A DNA stretch of 64,000 bases from Pseudo-nitzschia pungens (GCA_037355855.1 CM074760.1:302501-366500), one strand, 5' to 3'; numbered from the stretch's first letter, positions 10,645-22,611 are shown. Notes: a model not told the origin generated them from the letters alone. Translations and numbers: made by a program.

Positions 10645-12232
10645 TTCCTATCCCCATCGGAATAGAAAAAATGAGTGTGCCCTCTTCTTTCAAGTTCTCT
10701 TGGGGAAGGTTGGATAAACCTTACCGTAGGGGCGTTGTGCAGGTTCAAGTGTCGTATCTGCTTGTATTCCATACGGTACCGTAGGGCGACACATCGTCTC
10801 AAGGGTTACGTATGACTGACTGACTGACTCTTCTGACACATGCGTACTACGTAGCAGTACTGAAAGGTATGTTCGGTATCTACCGATCCGAATGCTTCTA
10901 GGAATGGAACTTACGAAGAATCGGAAAACTGAATGCTCTCTCAACCATAACCTCACCGTTAAACCTTACCGTACGGTACAGGTAGTCTTAACGTTAGGTT
11001 ATTATTCAAAATTATGCTCTCAACTCTCTCAATCAAAATTATTCTCAAAATCAATCGTCAAAATCTGATTGGTGAAGTGTTTCCAAACGTTTAGCAGATG
11101 GTGAAGCAATGAATGAATCAATCAATCATCTGATTGGTCCATTCGAAAGGGAGAAACTTTCTTTCCAATGACGCACGGATGATAGTTTCGGATGGGCAAC
11201 AATTGTATCGGGCTTTAATGCACATCACCAAGTCAATCGCACATTCCGCGAGTGGGATAAACCCAGACTTGAAGTCTACGGGTTGCGGCAATTCCTCGGC
11301 ATATTCCGGGAGAGTCCCTTCCGGACGAGGGCAGATCGAACCGAAATTTCCTTTGGAGATCGGAGAATTTCTGACCAGGTGTTCCGGTTCGTGAGTTTGA
11401 TTGCTGATGTTTTTTGATTGTTGACTGATTGCTGATTTGGATTGATTGATTGATTGATTGATTGACTATTCTTTTTTTTCATGAAAATTTAACTTCATGT
11501 GACATCTTGCCAGCAGTACGAGAACAAGTACAATTTTGAATTTACGAGTAAGACTTAACTAGTATCCATATCGATGCAATTGATTGATTGGTTCTTCTCG
11601 AGAATTCTTGGGGAGACTTTCCGGAGCTTCAATGGGAAAATGTCGAAGAAACATAAACTAAGGAATAGTAATAGTAATTTCTCGTAGTGCTCGTGCTCGT
11701 ATTTTGTAGTAAAACGTTGTCGTCGTCGTCCTTTCCCGAACGTCACTCCCACATCAAATCCAGCAAAGCGGAAAAGAAGAGAACAAAGCGAACACAAAAA
11801 AGAAGAAAAATAATTCTCTCTCATTACTACCGTACGGTATTGTTCCTCTCCTTCCCTCGACAACAGTGTCAACAAAAATTGAACATCACATCAACTTGTT
11901 GTACGTACCTTTACGATCGTTCCATCATCGTTTGTATTCCGACGAGCTCCAACACTATGTTTGTCTGTATGTGTGCCTCTGTGTGGTGTGTCTCCTTCTT
12001 GTTGTGTTCCTTCTTTCCCTGTCGACTCACCGTGTGATTCGATTGCTTCGTTCCGTCATTTCTTCTTCCTCGATCGAACGCACCGGTACCGTACACCAAA
12101 CCAAAACAGTAAAACAGCCAACAGCAACAAACAACGAGACGCATTGGTATTATTCTTTTGCTGCTCCACACAAACACATTCTGCAACCAACCAACCAACA
12201 ACAACCAACAAACACTACTACTTGCAAGCACC

Positions 12233-13013
12233 ATGAGCAGCCCGGAAAGACTCTTCATCAACCTCGTCTCCCAGGACGGCTGCTCCCTGCAGTTCCTGAC
12301 CGACGAAGCCAAGAACAACCCCAGGGTGGTAATGGCCGCCGTGAAACAGAACGGCATGGCACTGACCCACGCGTCCTGGACCATGCGCAACACGGAAGCG
12401 ATTGCCCTTGCGGCCGTGGAGCAGAACGGCCGCGTTTCTGCTGTACGCCCCGCCAGCCATTCGCGACAACGAGACGGTCGTCACGGCAGCCGTGAAGCAG
12501 AGCACCGTGGCTCTCGACTATGCGTCGGAGCGGCTGCAAAACAACACGAGGGTGGCCACCGCTTGCCTCGCCATTGACGGGCTCGTGCTCCAGCGCATGT
12601 CCAAGCTGATGCGGAACCACGAGGCCGTGGTCCTCGCGGCCGTCGCGCAGAACGGCCTGGCCCTGGAGTTTGCCTCGGACAAACTGAGGGACAACGAGGC
12701 GGTCGTTGCGGCCGCCGTGGTGCGGGACGCCCGCGCGCTGCGATTGGCGTCTTTTGGAGCGAGGAGCAACGAGCGAATCGTCCGGGCGGCTCTGGCCCGG
12801 GACGGCATGGCGCTGGAGCACGCCTCGGACGAGCTCAGGGACGATAAGGGGGTCGTCCTGGAGGCCGTGTCCGGGAACGGATTCGCCCTGCAATTCGCGT
12901 CCGACGATCTGCGGAGGGACGCGCTGGTGGTCCGCACCGCACTCCAGCAGAACCCGGCGGCGTCGTGCTTTCTTTCGCAGGAATTCATTCTCGCCAACAT
13001 GATTCAGGCGTGA
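12233..13013 (+). CDS. DUF4116-type repeat protein, about 10 repeats, one frame break
   Basis: ATG at 12233 (context AGCACCATGAGC) opens a protein made almost entirely of 25-residue repeats of the form [LM][KR]xNExVVxAAVxQNGxALxHASxx, as in DUF4116, a helical repeat family of unknown function. About ten units can be counted, ending in the tail FILANMIQA. At 12430-12432 (GGCCGCG) the frame moves by +1. Removing one base gives QNGAFLLYAPPAIRDNE, which matches the repeat spacing exactly, so one extra C or G is present. Otherwise no stops or decay are seen. No signal peptide or membrane segment is visible, so a soluble helical solenoid is expected, perhaps for protein binding. First of three same-strand paralogues. 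Confidence 0.75.
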
Positions 13014-15006
13014 AGCGAAGCGAAAGCGAAGCGAAGTAAAGTAAAGAACCAACGAACGCAAGTCAAGCCAAGATAAGACAAGGCAACACTATGCTTTGCA
13101 CGCAAAAGACCCTGTTTCGTTCGACCCATCGCGAGTGGGTGGATGGGTCGCTGTACAAATTGCATATATATATATATTACTATTCATTATTACTACTACG
13201 ACTACGAGGAGATATCTATCAATATGATACTAACAATACCATAATAGTGACTTTCATTCGATCTATCATAACGACCATGAGAAGACGAGTAAGTTACTGT
13301 GCGAGCACGGGAGATCCCGGTGATGCACGCTGTTTCCCATGGTCGGAATTCCGAGTTTCTCTCTCCCCCAGTTTCGGAAAAGAAATTGGCCGTTCGTGTT
13401 TTTTCGATGATGAGAAGGGCCTTCCCAGTTCCGAATCAAACAACATGCCTGTACGGTAGGTACCGTACATACCGGTACGACGAGTAAGTTACTCGTACGT
13501 ACCGTACATTGCGCTACCAGTCGAACGTGGTGCGTTTTGGAATCCCTTAAGACCCCGGTACAGTAAAAAGTGTGTGTTTCTACGGGGGTACCAGGCACTT
13601 TCGAGATTTTTTACACAGCTTCCCGGACCACCCAGACCACACAGCACTCTTCCAACATACCTCGTCTATGATCCTGCAAGAGGAGGCTCTCTGAAACTGA
13701 CCTTAGCTATCTCTTTTTCAAGATCAATTTATCATCTATTTTCAGCCAGAAAAGTGGCGTATTCATGAAAAACGGCATGCGGGACTTGAGAGTTTTTAGT
13801 ATGGGGTAAGTAAGGCATATTTAAATTTGGCGCGCCACGCGCCGGGTGACACTTTTTTCTTTTAATCCCGAGTGCTCAAAAACTATTCAACGGACGAAAA
13901 TTGGAAAACAATCACGTAATAACATGGGATATTGAGTATTAGCTATATTACAAGTTCGATGGGTTCCAGATCAGCTTAAGGAATGGGAACACTTGTAAAC
14001 AATAGTTCTTTACAACCCCGGTCATCCCGTATCATCAGAATAGGCCCCGGACCGTTCCCCAGAATTCGTATTTTCTACCCTCTGGTACTAGAAACGCGCA
14101 GTATTTACCGTGCCGGGGTCTTAAAAGAAGGATCAGGGCAGTTTGACACTGTGACTGAGTGAACTCTGGAGATGATGGGCGATACAGTACGAGTATGACC
14201 ATAAATCTTAGTATTACTTTCTACTGGTAATTACTGACACTGTGATACTGATACTGACGAACCGGTTGAACTTGTTGGTGGGAGTCGCACATCCCGCGGT
14301 TCCATCAACGAAAAGAAAAAAATGACAACCAAGTCGTCCCACTCCTGACAAAAAATGACAACATGGATGCGAGTGATGATGTGAAAACAACGTTACAATT
14401 ATTTAAGGTTAACTTACCGTACTGTACAATACTATGATGTGATGCGCGAAGCGCGATGCGCGATGAATGTTCAAGGTTCATACGTACATACCTACTTTTA
14501 TGTCATACAGTACGTAATATGATATACATAGGTATAAATATATGAGTAGTACTATATTATATATAAGAATAGTATGCTAATAATTCCGTTTCCGTAGCCA
14601 ATCAATCAACGAAACTCGAGGTAAGTTAGGAAAGCGCGCCAACATCTTACCGCAACTCACAACATCTTGCGATGGGAAAGAACAAGAATCAATCATCGTC
14701 GTCCAAAAACTGGTTGGATCCAACCCAAATACGACGGGTGGGTAAACCTTACCGTACGAGAACGAGTGCAACCGCAACCACAACTACATCTACAACTACG
14801 AATAAGTTGTAAGGTTACTGACACTAGCATCCTTTATCCCGCATCTTGCTCCGAACAAAAGAAGCACGAATATTACTTGCTAGCCGGAACAGGAGCTTTT
14901 TTTGTTATTGTTATTATTATTTGTTGCAAGGATTGATACGTGTAGTGAACGGAAGGACAGTTCGCGGAACAAGCAATTTCAATTCAATCTTTCGAGAAAG
15001 AAAAAC
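13014..15006. other. Intergenic between DUF4116 genes 1 and 2
   Basis: No gene recognised. AGCGAAGCGAAG/AGTAAAGTAAAG repeats directly follow the stop (13013-13046). There are a (TA)n run at 13163-13173, repeated CGTACCGTAC words near 13490-13510, a GCGCGATGCGCGATG palindromic patch near 14447-14465, and TTACCGTACGAG near 14750. Confidence 0.5.
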
Positions 15007-16278
15007 ATGAGTTTCGACGACACCAACAACGACAACAACAACAACAACGACAGAGACAGCGATTGCGGCGATGGGGAACCGCCGTGCAAAAAATACAAGA
15101 TCGATCATCTCGACGAGGAAGGCGTCCTGGCCGCCGTGAGAAAGGATGCCACGGCCCTCGAATACGCATCCGATACCATGAAGGACAACGCGAGGGTCGT
15201 CTCCGCCGCCATGAGAAATGCGAGGACGCCTTTTGTCTTCGCGGACGCCTCGGACAGGCTCAAGAACAACAAGAAAATGGTCGCCGAGGTCGTCAAACTA
15301 TTTCCGCATGCCCTGCACCACGCTTCGGACCGATTGAGGGACGACAAGAAGATTGCCATGATTGCCGTGAAGGGAAGCGGCAGGGCCCTGCAGTGGGTGT
15401 CGTATCGATTGAGGAACGACGAGGACGTGTGCATTGCTGCCATCCACCAGAATCTGGACGCACTCGATTACGTTCCCCCCGAAATGAAGGACAACGAGAA
15501 AGTGGTTCTCGCCGCCATTGCGAAAGAACCCAATACCTTGCTGGAAGTCTCCCCGCGCATGAAGAACAACGAGAATGTCGTCCGGGCCGCCATATCGGGC
15601 GATCCCCGCACGCTGCAATACGCATCCAAGAAACTCCGAGACAACATCGAGATTGTCCGAGCCGCCGTGGAAGAAGACCACCGCGTCCTGTACTTTGCGT
15701 CGAACCGACTGAAGAACGCGGTGAGGTTCGTCACGGCCGTCGTGTCCCAAAACGGCCACGCCCTGCAGCACGCCTCGGTCAAACTGTTGAACAACGAAAA
15801 GGTCGTCCTCGCCGCCGTCCGACAGAACGGCCTCGCCCTGAAACACGTCGACGGACCGTTCGCCGAAAAAATACGGAGCAACGAGAAGATAGTGCTGGCT
15901 GCCGTGGCGCAGAACGGCCACGCCCTGAAACACGCTTCGGCGTTCCGGTGCAGCGAGAAAGTCGTCGCGGCGGCCGTGGCGCAGAACGGCCTCGCGTTGA
16001 AACACGCCGTCGGAGAACTGAGGAACAACGAACGGATCGTCGCGGCCGCCGTGTCGGAGGATGGCCTCGCTCTGCAACACGCTTCCGATGCCATGAAGAA
16101 CACGAGGAGCGTGGTTCTCGCCGCGGTATCGCGGAACGGCCGCGCGTTGCAATGGGCGTCCCGCGAGCAGAAGGGCGATGTGGAGGTGGTTTGCGCCGCA
16201 CTGAGAAGGGACCCGGCGGCGATCCAGTGGATCTCGCGAGGGTTCATCGTCGACGCCGTGACGCAAGCGCCGGGATGA
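15007..16278 (+). CDS. DUF4116-type repeat protein, about 15 repeats
   Basis: 423 aa in one intact frame from ATG 15007 (context AAAAACATGAGT). A hydrophilic N-terminus rich in Asn/Asp (DDTNNDNNNNNDRDSDCGDG) precedes about 15 consecutive 25-residue units with the core VVLAAVxQNGxALxHAS. The N-terminal units are more diverged (for example LRDDKKIAMIAVKGSGRALQ); the central ones are closest to consensus (IRSNEKIVLAAVAQNGHALK). Unit 10 carries a four-residue insertion (KHVDGPFAEK). The end, SRGFIVDAVTQAPG, matches the tails of the two neighbouring paralogues. No catalytic motif, signal peptide or membrane segment is seen. The role is unknown; a ligand-binding alpha-solenoid is inferred from the repeat architecture. 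It is the best-preserved and longest member of the cluster. Confidence 0.85.
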   Translation: MSFDDTNNDNNNNNDRDSDCGDGEPPCKKYKIDHLDEEGVLAAVRKDATALEYASDTMKDNARVVSAAMRNARTPFVFADASDRLKNNKKMVAEVVKLFPHALHHASDRLRDDKKIAMIAVKGSGRALQWVSYRLRNDEDVCIAAIHQNLDALDYVPPEMKDNEKVVLAAIAKEPNTLLEVSPRMKNNENVVRAAISGDPRTLQYASKKLRDNIEIVRAAVEEDHRVLYFASNRLKNAVRFVTAVVSQNGHALQHASVKLLNNEKVVLAAVRQNGLALKHVDGPFAEKIRSNEKIVLAAVAQNGHALKHASAFRCSEKVVAAAVAQNGLALKHAVGELRNNERIVAAAVSEDGLALQHASDAMKNTRSVVLAAVSRNGRALQWASREQKGDVEVVCAALRRDPAAIQWISRGFIVDAVTQAPG

Positions 16279-18801
16279 ACAGCGGCGGAATCCTGTGCTT
16301 TTTTTTCGATGCGCTCCGCGCGCGGGCGACGCAGATGGAAGCAGTGAATGCGAATCGGGCGGAGAATGAATCGATGATGATGATGATGGCGGGGTCTTTT
16401 GTGCAAATCAATCAACGACGAACGTTAGCGATGACAAAAGCAAAGGCGATGATTCGCACAAACAACATCGAGTGAACGTCTCACGAACAACGAGAGCTGT
16501 CATGAGGAGACGGATCGGTGTGCGATGCGATGCAATTCGATTCGATCGAAAGGTTTTGCATGGATCGTGCACCGCGCATTCTGCATTCCCTTTGATGATT
16601 CGCCTACTAGTACTTCTGTTCTTTCTTTTGAATTGACAAGAAAACATACTACCGCTATCCGTATTAGTACGGTACTACTACTACTCAGTATGTAGGCACT
16701 ACTTCTATTTTGATCTTTCGTGCGGGTTCGCGTCGTCCAAATTCTTGTTTCTTACTGGGCACGGGTTCAATAGAAACACTTTTGATCAATGACCAACAAT
16801 ACTTCGTAATTCGTTTCCAAAATGATAGTACAAGAAGTACTACTACTAATACAGTAATAATAATAATCTAAGAATATGGAGATGAACCCCTAGTGCCTAG
16901 TGGCTGCCTACTAGTGCGTCCTAGTAGTGTATAACCTCCTCACTATTATTGGTGAAGTACATGCATTGATGCTACTACTAGTAGAGAGGGAGGAGCACCA
17001 AGAAGATAGGAGCATACTAGACACTTTGCATCTTCTCATGAGGTGCACCAGAAGACCAAGAATTCACTACCAGCAGCATGCTGGCAGACATACACCACCA
17101 TCAATCCTTGGAGAACTATGGTTCGCGCAAACTTTTACCGTACTACTTGCTAAACTGACAGGGGGGTGGCATCATCAGCATGTACTAGAAGCACCATCAC
17201 CAGCAAGAATGGTGGCAACCACAAGAAATGCCACCAATCAATCACCAAGAAGAACTTCTTCCTCCTCCTGCTGTAGACCCTGCCAATTTCAATGAATCAC
17301 TTTGCTGCTTGCCATCCTCCACCCTGTCTCCTAGGGCTTAGTCGTTATTCACCGGAGATTAATCCTTACAGAATGTGGTGGATGTTGATGAAAAACAGTA
17401 CTACGAGTAACTACTACAAGAAGCATTATGTTTACTACAACTGGCGGTGGTACGAGGAGGAGTAACCTTCCTGCTCGTCTCATCCCATTTCCTCCCTGAC
17501 TAATTCGATTGATTGATCGCACGTCCGTGCGTACCAGTACGTACATGTACGAGTTGATTTTTTTTTAAAAATCCGTGCCACCAACAACAAACTTCCGCTT
17601 CTCCAAAAGGCTCCGAATTCCGAATGGAAATCGGAATAATCTCGTAAGGCAATCGGAATACCGGTAAACCTTACCGTAAGATTTTACCGTGCGGGTATCA
17701 GAATTCTTTTGGCCGTAAAATGGATGGGAAGTCCCATCGCTCGGAATTTGCAGTAAGGTTAACCTCACCAATGCTGTGTCTCCGACTAAAAGAAATTTCT
17801 TCCAGCACCCAGAGGTCTGAAAATTTCTTTTGCACCCCCCTCCGTTCTCAAAGGAGGTAGCGGCGCTTGGAAAAAAAGTATCATCGGATCCAAAATGACG
17901 CATGCAAAGTCGAATGAGTCAAGTCCACGTCTACCTGTTGAACCCATCCGTCAAAAGTCCCCCATCACGCACGGAATTTTAATAGGGGTTACACACTTAC
18001 ACACAGTCTCTAAAAGTTGGCATCTTCGGTTTGAGTGTTCTTTTACGATGCTTCGGTAGCCATGAGTTCTGATAAAAGTTCTTCTCGTGCCGCACGGCGT
18101 TCAATTACCCGTACAGCTGGCAAAGCCAGGCTTAGCGAAGACGGTCTTCTGCGCAATACCGGGTGAATATCGCCGAATGAGCACAAGTGTCAGAAAAATA
18201 TCAGTGCATACTTCCCAAAATGTCATAAAAACTCTTCTGTTCTGACACAAACACTCTCTTGTGTAACAAACACAATAGTTTTTAGAAACCCTCTCGTCCT
18301 TTTTCTTCACTCGATTCCGGAAGATCTGAGCTGACAACGCCAACTCCGCCAGGACTTTCATATTATCAATTCTATTCCAATCTGTACTGGTAAGTACTCA
18401 AAAGCACGTTGCCCTGCTAGACCGGAACGGAACTGACCTTGGTTTTCGACATTCTATTCTTTCAACGTACCACTCGATAGATTCCGACAGCTAATCAACG
18501 TCAACCGCGAGGAAAAGATACCGAACCAGCTCGCTTCGCCTCGTTCCCAACAAGCGAACTTCCACTTCGTAAACGAGAGTTAACTTACCTGGTACTACGC
18601 AAACAATCACAATCTTGCACAACGCAAATCCAAATCCAAAACCAAGATCGAAGCCTACCTTTGTTGCATACAAAGTACGGCTTTCAACTACTTGCTTGCC
18701 CACTCACTTCCGAATCAATCCATCCATCATCCATTCATCCATCCATCAATCCATCGATACATCCATCCATCCATTCATCCATCCATCCATTCATCGCGAA
18801 C
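16279..18801. other. Intergenic between DUF4116 genes 2 and 3
   Basis: No gene recognised. It contains a TAC-rich palindromic cluster (16596-16700 and scattered to 17010), TTACCGTAAG words near 17665-17690, and in the last 90 bases a CATC/CATTC array (about 18717-18795) forming the leader of the next gene. Open frames at 16927-17295 and 17565-17903 have no domain-like features. Confidence 0.5.
18717..18795. repeat. (CATC)n-type microsatellite in a 5' leader
   Basis: Imperfect CATCCATCCATTCATC repeats run up to six bases before the start codon at 18802. They could be read in frame with the downstream gene as HPSIHPSI repeats, but the paralogues start at the equivalent of 18802, so this is taken as untranslated leader. 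Confidence 0.65.
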
Positions 18802-19375
18802 ATGTCAATCCTTGCGGCGAGATCGAAGAATCCCGAAGCGGTGCTGAGAAGCGTGTCGCTGAACGGCCTCAAATTGGAATACGCTTCCGGTGAAATGAAG
18901 CGCGACGAGAAGATTGTCGCCGCCGCCGTCTCGCAGAACGGCAGTGCCCTGGCGCACGCCTCTCGAGAAATGAAGAACAACGAGGCGATTGTCGCCCGCG
19001 CCGTCTCGAGGGACGGCCTCGCCCTGCAGCACGCTTCCGCCTCTTTGAAGAACAACGAGGGCATCAGTCGTTGCCGCCGTCTCACAGATTGGCTACGCCC
19101 TGGTGCACTCCTCGAGGGAAATGAAGAACAACGAGAGAGTGGTCCTGGCCGCCGTTTCGCAGCTGGGCCAAGCCCTGGCATATGCCTCGAACGAAATGAG
19201 GGACAACGAGAGGGTGGTCCGCGCTGCCGTGGCAGAGGATGGACGGGCCCTGGAGTATGCCGGAAGGAACGTGAAGACCAATATTGGAATTGTCCAGAGC
19301 GCACTCCGGCAGGACCTGGTGGCAAAAAAGTTTGTCTCTCGAGACATGATTGTGGCCTGCATGACGCAGGCGTAA
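18802..19375 (+). CDS. DUF4116-type repeat protein, about 7 repeats, one frame break
   Basis: ATG 18802 (MSILAARSKNPEAVLRSV) opens a short paralogue of the two preceding genes with about seven 25-residue units (for example MKNNEAIVARAVSRDGLALQ). At 19066 an extra A (GGCATC-A-GTCGTT) moves the frame by +1. Removing it gives LKNNEGIVVAAVSQIGYALV, exactly on the repeat register, and the second half continues to the tail SRDMIVACMTQA with stop at 19375. The tail corresponds to FILANMIQA and FIVDAVTQAPG in the paralogues. Without the extra base the product would be about 190 aa. No other decay is seen, so a sequence error or a very recent mutation is likely. Confidence 0.75.
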
Positions 19376-20484
19376 CCAGGAAAAAGGCGCTCTCTCCGGT
19401 ACCGTCCTGTTTTCGTCGATACGAGACGCACGAAAAACACCCGGACGCGGAACGATTCGGTGCGGGGCTTTCGAAGTGTGACGCAAATGCCGGCCGCGAA
19501 GAAGATACACGTGCGCTGCCAAGAAAGAAATCCAAGAAGAAAACGAACATTGACATCGACAGCATTGGCTGCCGAGTTGCGCGGAGACGCAACAATTTTG
19601 ATACCACACGCCAAAGATCCATGATTTATATAATAATACGACTCGAATAAATTTTTGATGTTAGCACACCATGTCTGCGAAATCGTTCCTTGTTGTCGTC
19701 CAAACGTCGAACTTTGTTTCGAACCGATTGTAATCTTCGTTGCTTGCCATTGGTTGATGATCGAATCCAAAAAGAACAACGACGAAAAATGGTCACGAGG
19801 CGATGCATCGTGTTTGGGTTGTCGGTTTGTCTGCGAGCTGCAACCTTCGAGCAAGCAGCGATTGATTCGTCCGTCTCGTCTCTCTTTCGGGAATTGTTTA
19901 TTGTCGTTTCGTTGGGAATGATTCTCGCAATGACAACAACGCATTGGACCCTCCATGCGATTACTGGGTTTGATTTGGAAACGAAACGAAACGAAACGCA
20001 ACGAAACGAAGGGAACCAACTACACTACAATGTAAATCGAGTTGCCCACTTCTCAAAACTGTCACGGTCTGTGCCGCGTCTGTCTTTAATAACCGACACA
20101 TCAGAGCATGTCGGCAAGACAGAATCCTGCGAGTGGGAGCGACCGGATCCGAATTGTTGTTGATTCGCTGGATCATTGTGAATTGTTGTTTTTTCGGTTG
20201 TTGTCCTTATTGTTGTTGTTGTTGTTGCTGCTGCTGCTGTTCTTTCGGAGCGAGCGAGGGAATGAACAAACCATCGATAGGCGATCGGGAGGGACGGAAC
20301 GAAATTCAAACGGATCCGAATCTTTTGTCCCCGGTTGGGCACACTCGCATTGCATGGTCTCGTTTCGTTTCGCACTGCAAAGCACTGCACTGGACAGGAT
20401 CCCGTTGTATAGCATCGCATTTCATCCCATTGTATAGCATACCATAGCATCGCATTTCATCGCATCCCATCCCATCGCATCGCA
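19376..20484. other. Intergenic, convergent
   Basis: Separates the convergent ends of DUF4116 gene 3 (+) and the carrier-like gene (-). No gene recognised. Contains an ACGAAACGAAACG run at about 19979-20010, a GTT/GCT microsatellite near 20200-20240, and GCATC/CCATC repeats at about 20405-20487 that reach the end of the carrier-like gene. Confidence 0.5.
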
Positions 20485-21917
20485 TCACGACGGGACCGAC
20501 ACGCGGCGCGCCGTGACCGGTTTGTGGTCAAAGTTGGTCCGCGCCGCCGACCCCCGTCGCCGGAGGCGCTTTCGCTCCGCGCACTCGTGAGCGTCGCAAC
20601 GTTCCACGAGACACTCCCGTCCCTCCATCGCTAGCTTGGTGTTGAGGACCCCGCCGATGCCAAAGGCCGGGAGCATCCGGCACATGCGAGCCACCGTGGT
20701 GGCCGGGACGAGCGGCCCGACGCTGCAGAGCGTCGGCCGAGCGATTGGGTCCGTGGGTGGTAGTACCGGTTGAGCGCCAGGAGGTGGAGGGGCGTGCAGA
20801 CCAGCTGCGCTCCCACGGGGGTGATCATCTGGGCGCACTCCGAGGCGTGGGATTCGTCTTCCAGGATTTGGTGGTCGATGAGGGCCCCCGCCACCAGCCG
20901 CGGAACGACAAAAGGCCGCGCCGATGGTGATGACGTCCCGCGCCGCAGAGAATCCGTAGGACTGCAGCGGAACGCGGGGTGGCCTGGCGTTGCTCTTGCC
21001 GTTGGCATTTGCATTTGCATTCGAGCCGTACATCCTGGCAAAGGCGGCGTCCTTGGCAATGCTGACGGTCATGTTCACGGCGGTGGTGATGGCAACCTTG
21101 CTCCAGCTGTGGATGATTACCTCGCTTTCGTTTTGTTGATCCAGAAAGTGTTCGCAGGCTGTGTTGTGTTTTTGTTTTTTGTTGTTGTAGTTGATGTTAC
21201 TGTTGTTGTTGTTGTTGTTGTTGTTGTTGTAGTTGCGAGGAAACGAAACGCGGACCAAAACGGAACGGAAAGTTTGAATGGAAAATCATACTCGGTGAGC
21301 AACTCGGCTCTGTTGTATTGGATTTAGTCATTTGCTTACGATGAACAGATGCTTTGGTTGACATGTCGATTGTCTCCATCGCCATCGCCATCGCCACAAT
21401 CCCAAAAATTCCAAAAATTCCAACAAGTCATTCCATTGCATTGCACTGTATAAGAACATCACATTTCTACACTATACTCACAGGAATCGATCAGGTTTGC
21501 GGCCGCGTAGGTCGTTCCGTAGACCCCTACAATCATCCAGTAGGGAGCACTAGTCACGACGTGGTGGGGCCGAACGATCAACTTTTGGAATCCGTCCGCC
21601 AGTGCCCGGCCCAGCGTCGTGACCCCCGCCGCGGATTGGGTGACGGCCTGGTCAAAGGTCATGAGAATCGGCGCCACCACCATGGACGCGGTGAGGGCCG
21701 ATCCGACGTCCACCAGGGCCTCCGCCCAGAACGGGACCATTGCCTTGGTCGTGTTGATGCGGAGCAGTGATCGGTAGCGCTGCTGCTGCTGCAGGAGATT
21801 TGCAAGACTGCTGGGTTGCTCGATCATCGCGAACGGGCGTGAGTGCCCCGCAGAAGAAGGCGAGCGAAGGTCCGGATTTCCGTCTGGGTTGGGAAAGAAT
21901 CGTTGTTGATCCGTCAT
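20485..21917 (-). CDS. Membrane protein resembling a mitochondrial-carrier-like family, two exons, two frame breaks
   Basis: Exon 1 runs 21917-21482 (145 codons plus one base, ATG 21917) and exon 2 runs 21158-20485. Splicing in phase 1 joins ...NLIDS to SCEHFLDQQN. The protein has several hydrophobic helices: VDVGSALTASMVVAPILMTF, HVVTSAPYWMIVGVYGTTYA, SWSKVAITTAVNMTVS, ARDVITIGAAFVVPRLVAG and QMITPVGAQLVCTPLHLLAL, ending with MCRMLPAFGIGGVLNTK. This arrangement recalls conserved fungal and protist proteins related to mitochondrial carriers, but I do not see the canonical PxDxx[KR] signatures, so a transport role is only inferred. In exon 2 an A-run at 20910-20913 (coding TTTT) is one base too long, and a second break at about 20750-20770 looks like one base lost from a C-run (CACCC). 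The C-terminal 45 residues are basic and may be unreliable. Confidence 0.55.
21159..21481 (-). other. Spliceosomal intron, phase 1
   Basis: Donor GTGAGTAT at 21481 downward and acceptor CACAG ending at 21159, on the minus strand. Removal joins the two membrane-protein exons in frame. The intron carries a (GTT)n tract at about 21189-21233 (AAC repeats on the coding strand). It is the only clear intron in the window. Confidence 0.7.
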
Positions 21918-22611
21918 GGTTCGGGAAGCTCAGTGAAATCAATTGGGTGTTATCGGTTCGGTTCAAGGTTGTGCTCTTTTGTTGATTTTTTTCTCTCTGT
22001 GGTGACCAAGGGATCTAACTGCGTTTCACTATGATGTACTTGTACTATTATCAATTTTTTCTTCTTTTCTTTTGTCGGTTGTTTTGCTCGTACTTGTGCT
22101 CCCCATCCTTGTTACACATCGGAATCAACCGTTTTCCATAGGTTTGTGTTTCATTGATGATGAATGAATGAATCGAAGAATCGGAGTGAATCACTCGTCA
22201 GCTTCAACAAGGTACTCGTATTGGCAGGATTAAAACCTCCTGACTGGTACAACCGATGATCGCAGGCATTCTTTGTGATCAATGAAAAAGGAGGCAACGT
22301 AAAAACGAAACGTTGAGGTTATTGATTTATTTCTTGTTCGTCAGTGGGATGGTGTGCACGAGTGAGAACCTCAATGGAACAAGTGAAGAACAACAAATCT
22401 ACCTACCTTTCAGTGACAGGCCGTGGCGTGACTCACTCCTTCATTCCCTCTCGACAATCCAAGAACTCATCATCATATTCTGGAAGAAAAATACGGGCAG
22501 ACCAGTGGCAATGCATCGTGTCGTGTCGAAACATTTGTGAATGGGGAAGAACAATGGATCCTTGTTTTGATCGGGAAGCCATGGGAAAACTTTCGTCCGG
22601 ATTCCAACCCC

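Larger units (their letters stand above)
8996..12232. other. Intergenic; possible small gene, several microsatellites
   Basis: Mostly AT-rich with no convincing gene except the doubtful GC-rich island at about 9719-10140 (listed separately). It includes a CTGTAG array at 10619-10644, TGAC repeats at about 10812-10827, (GATT)n at 11439-11464, and TTACCGTA-type words near 10575, 10722, 10780 and 10967. The last 60 bases hold CCAACCAACAACAAC runs that form the leader of the next gene. Confidence 0.5.

Noticed and set aside
18661..18801. Extension of DUF4116 gene 3 through HPSIHPSI repeats
   Set aside because: The extension is microsatellite-derived, and the two paralogues start at the equivalent of ATG 18802.
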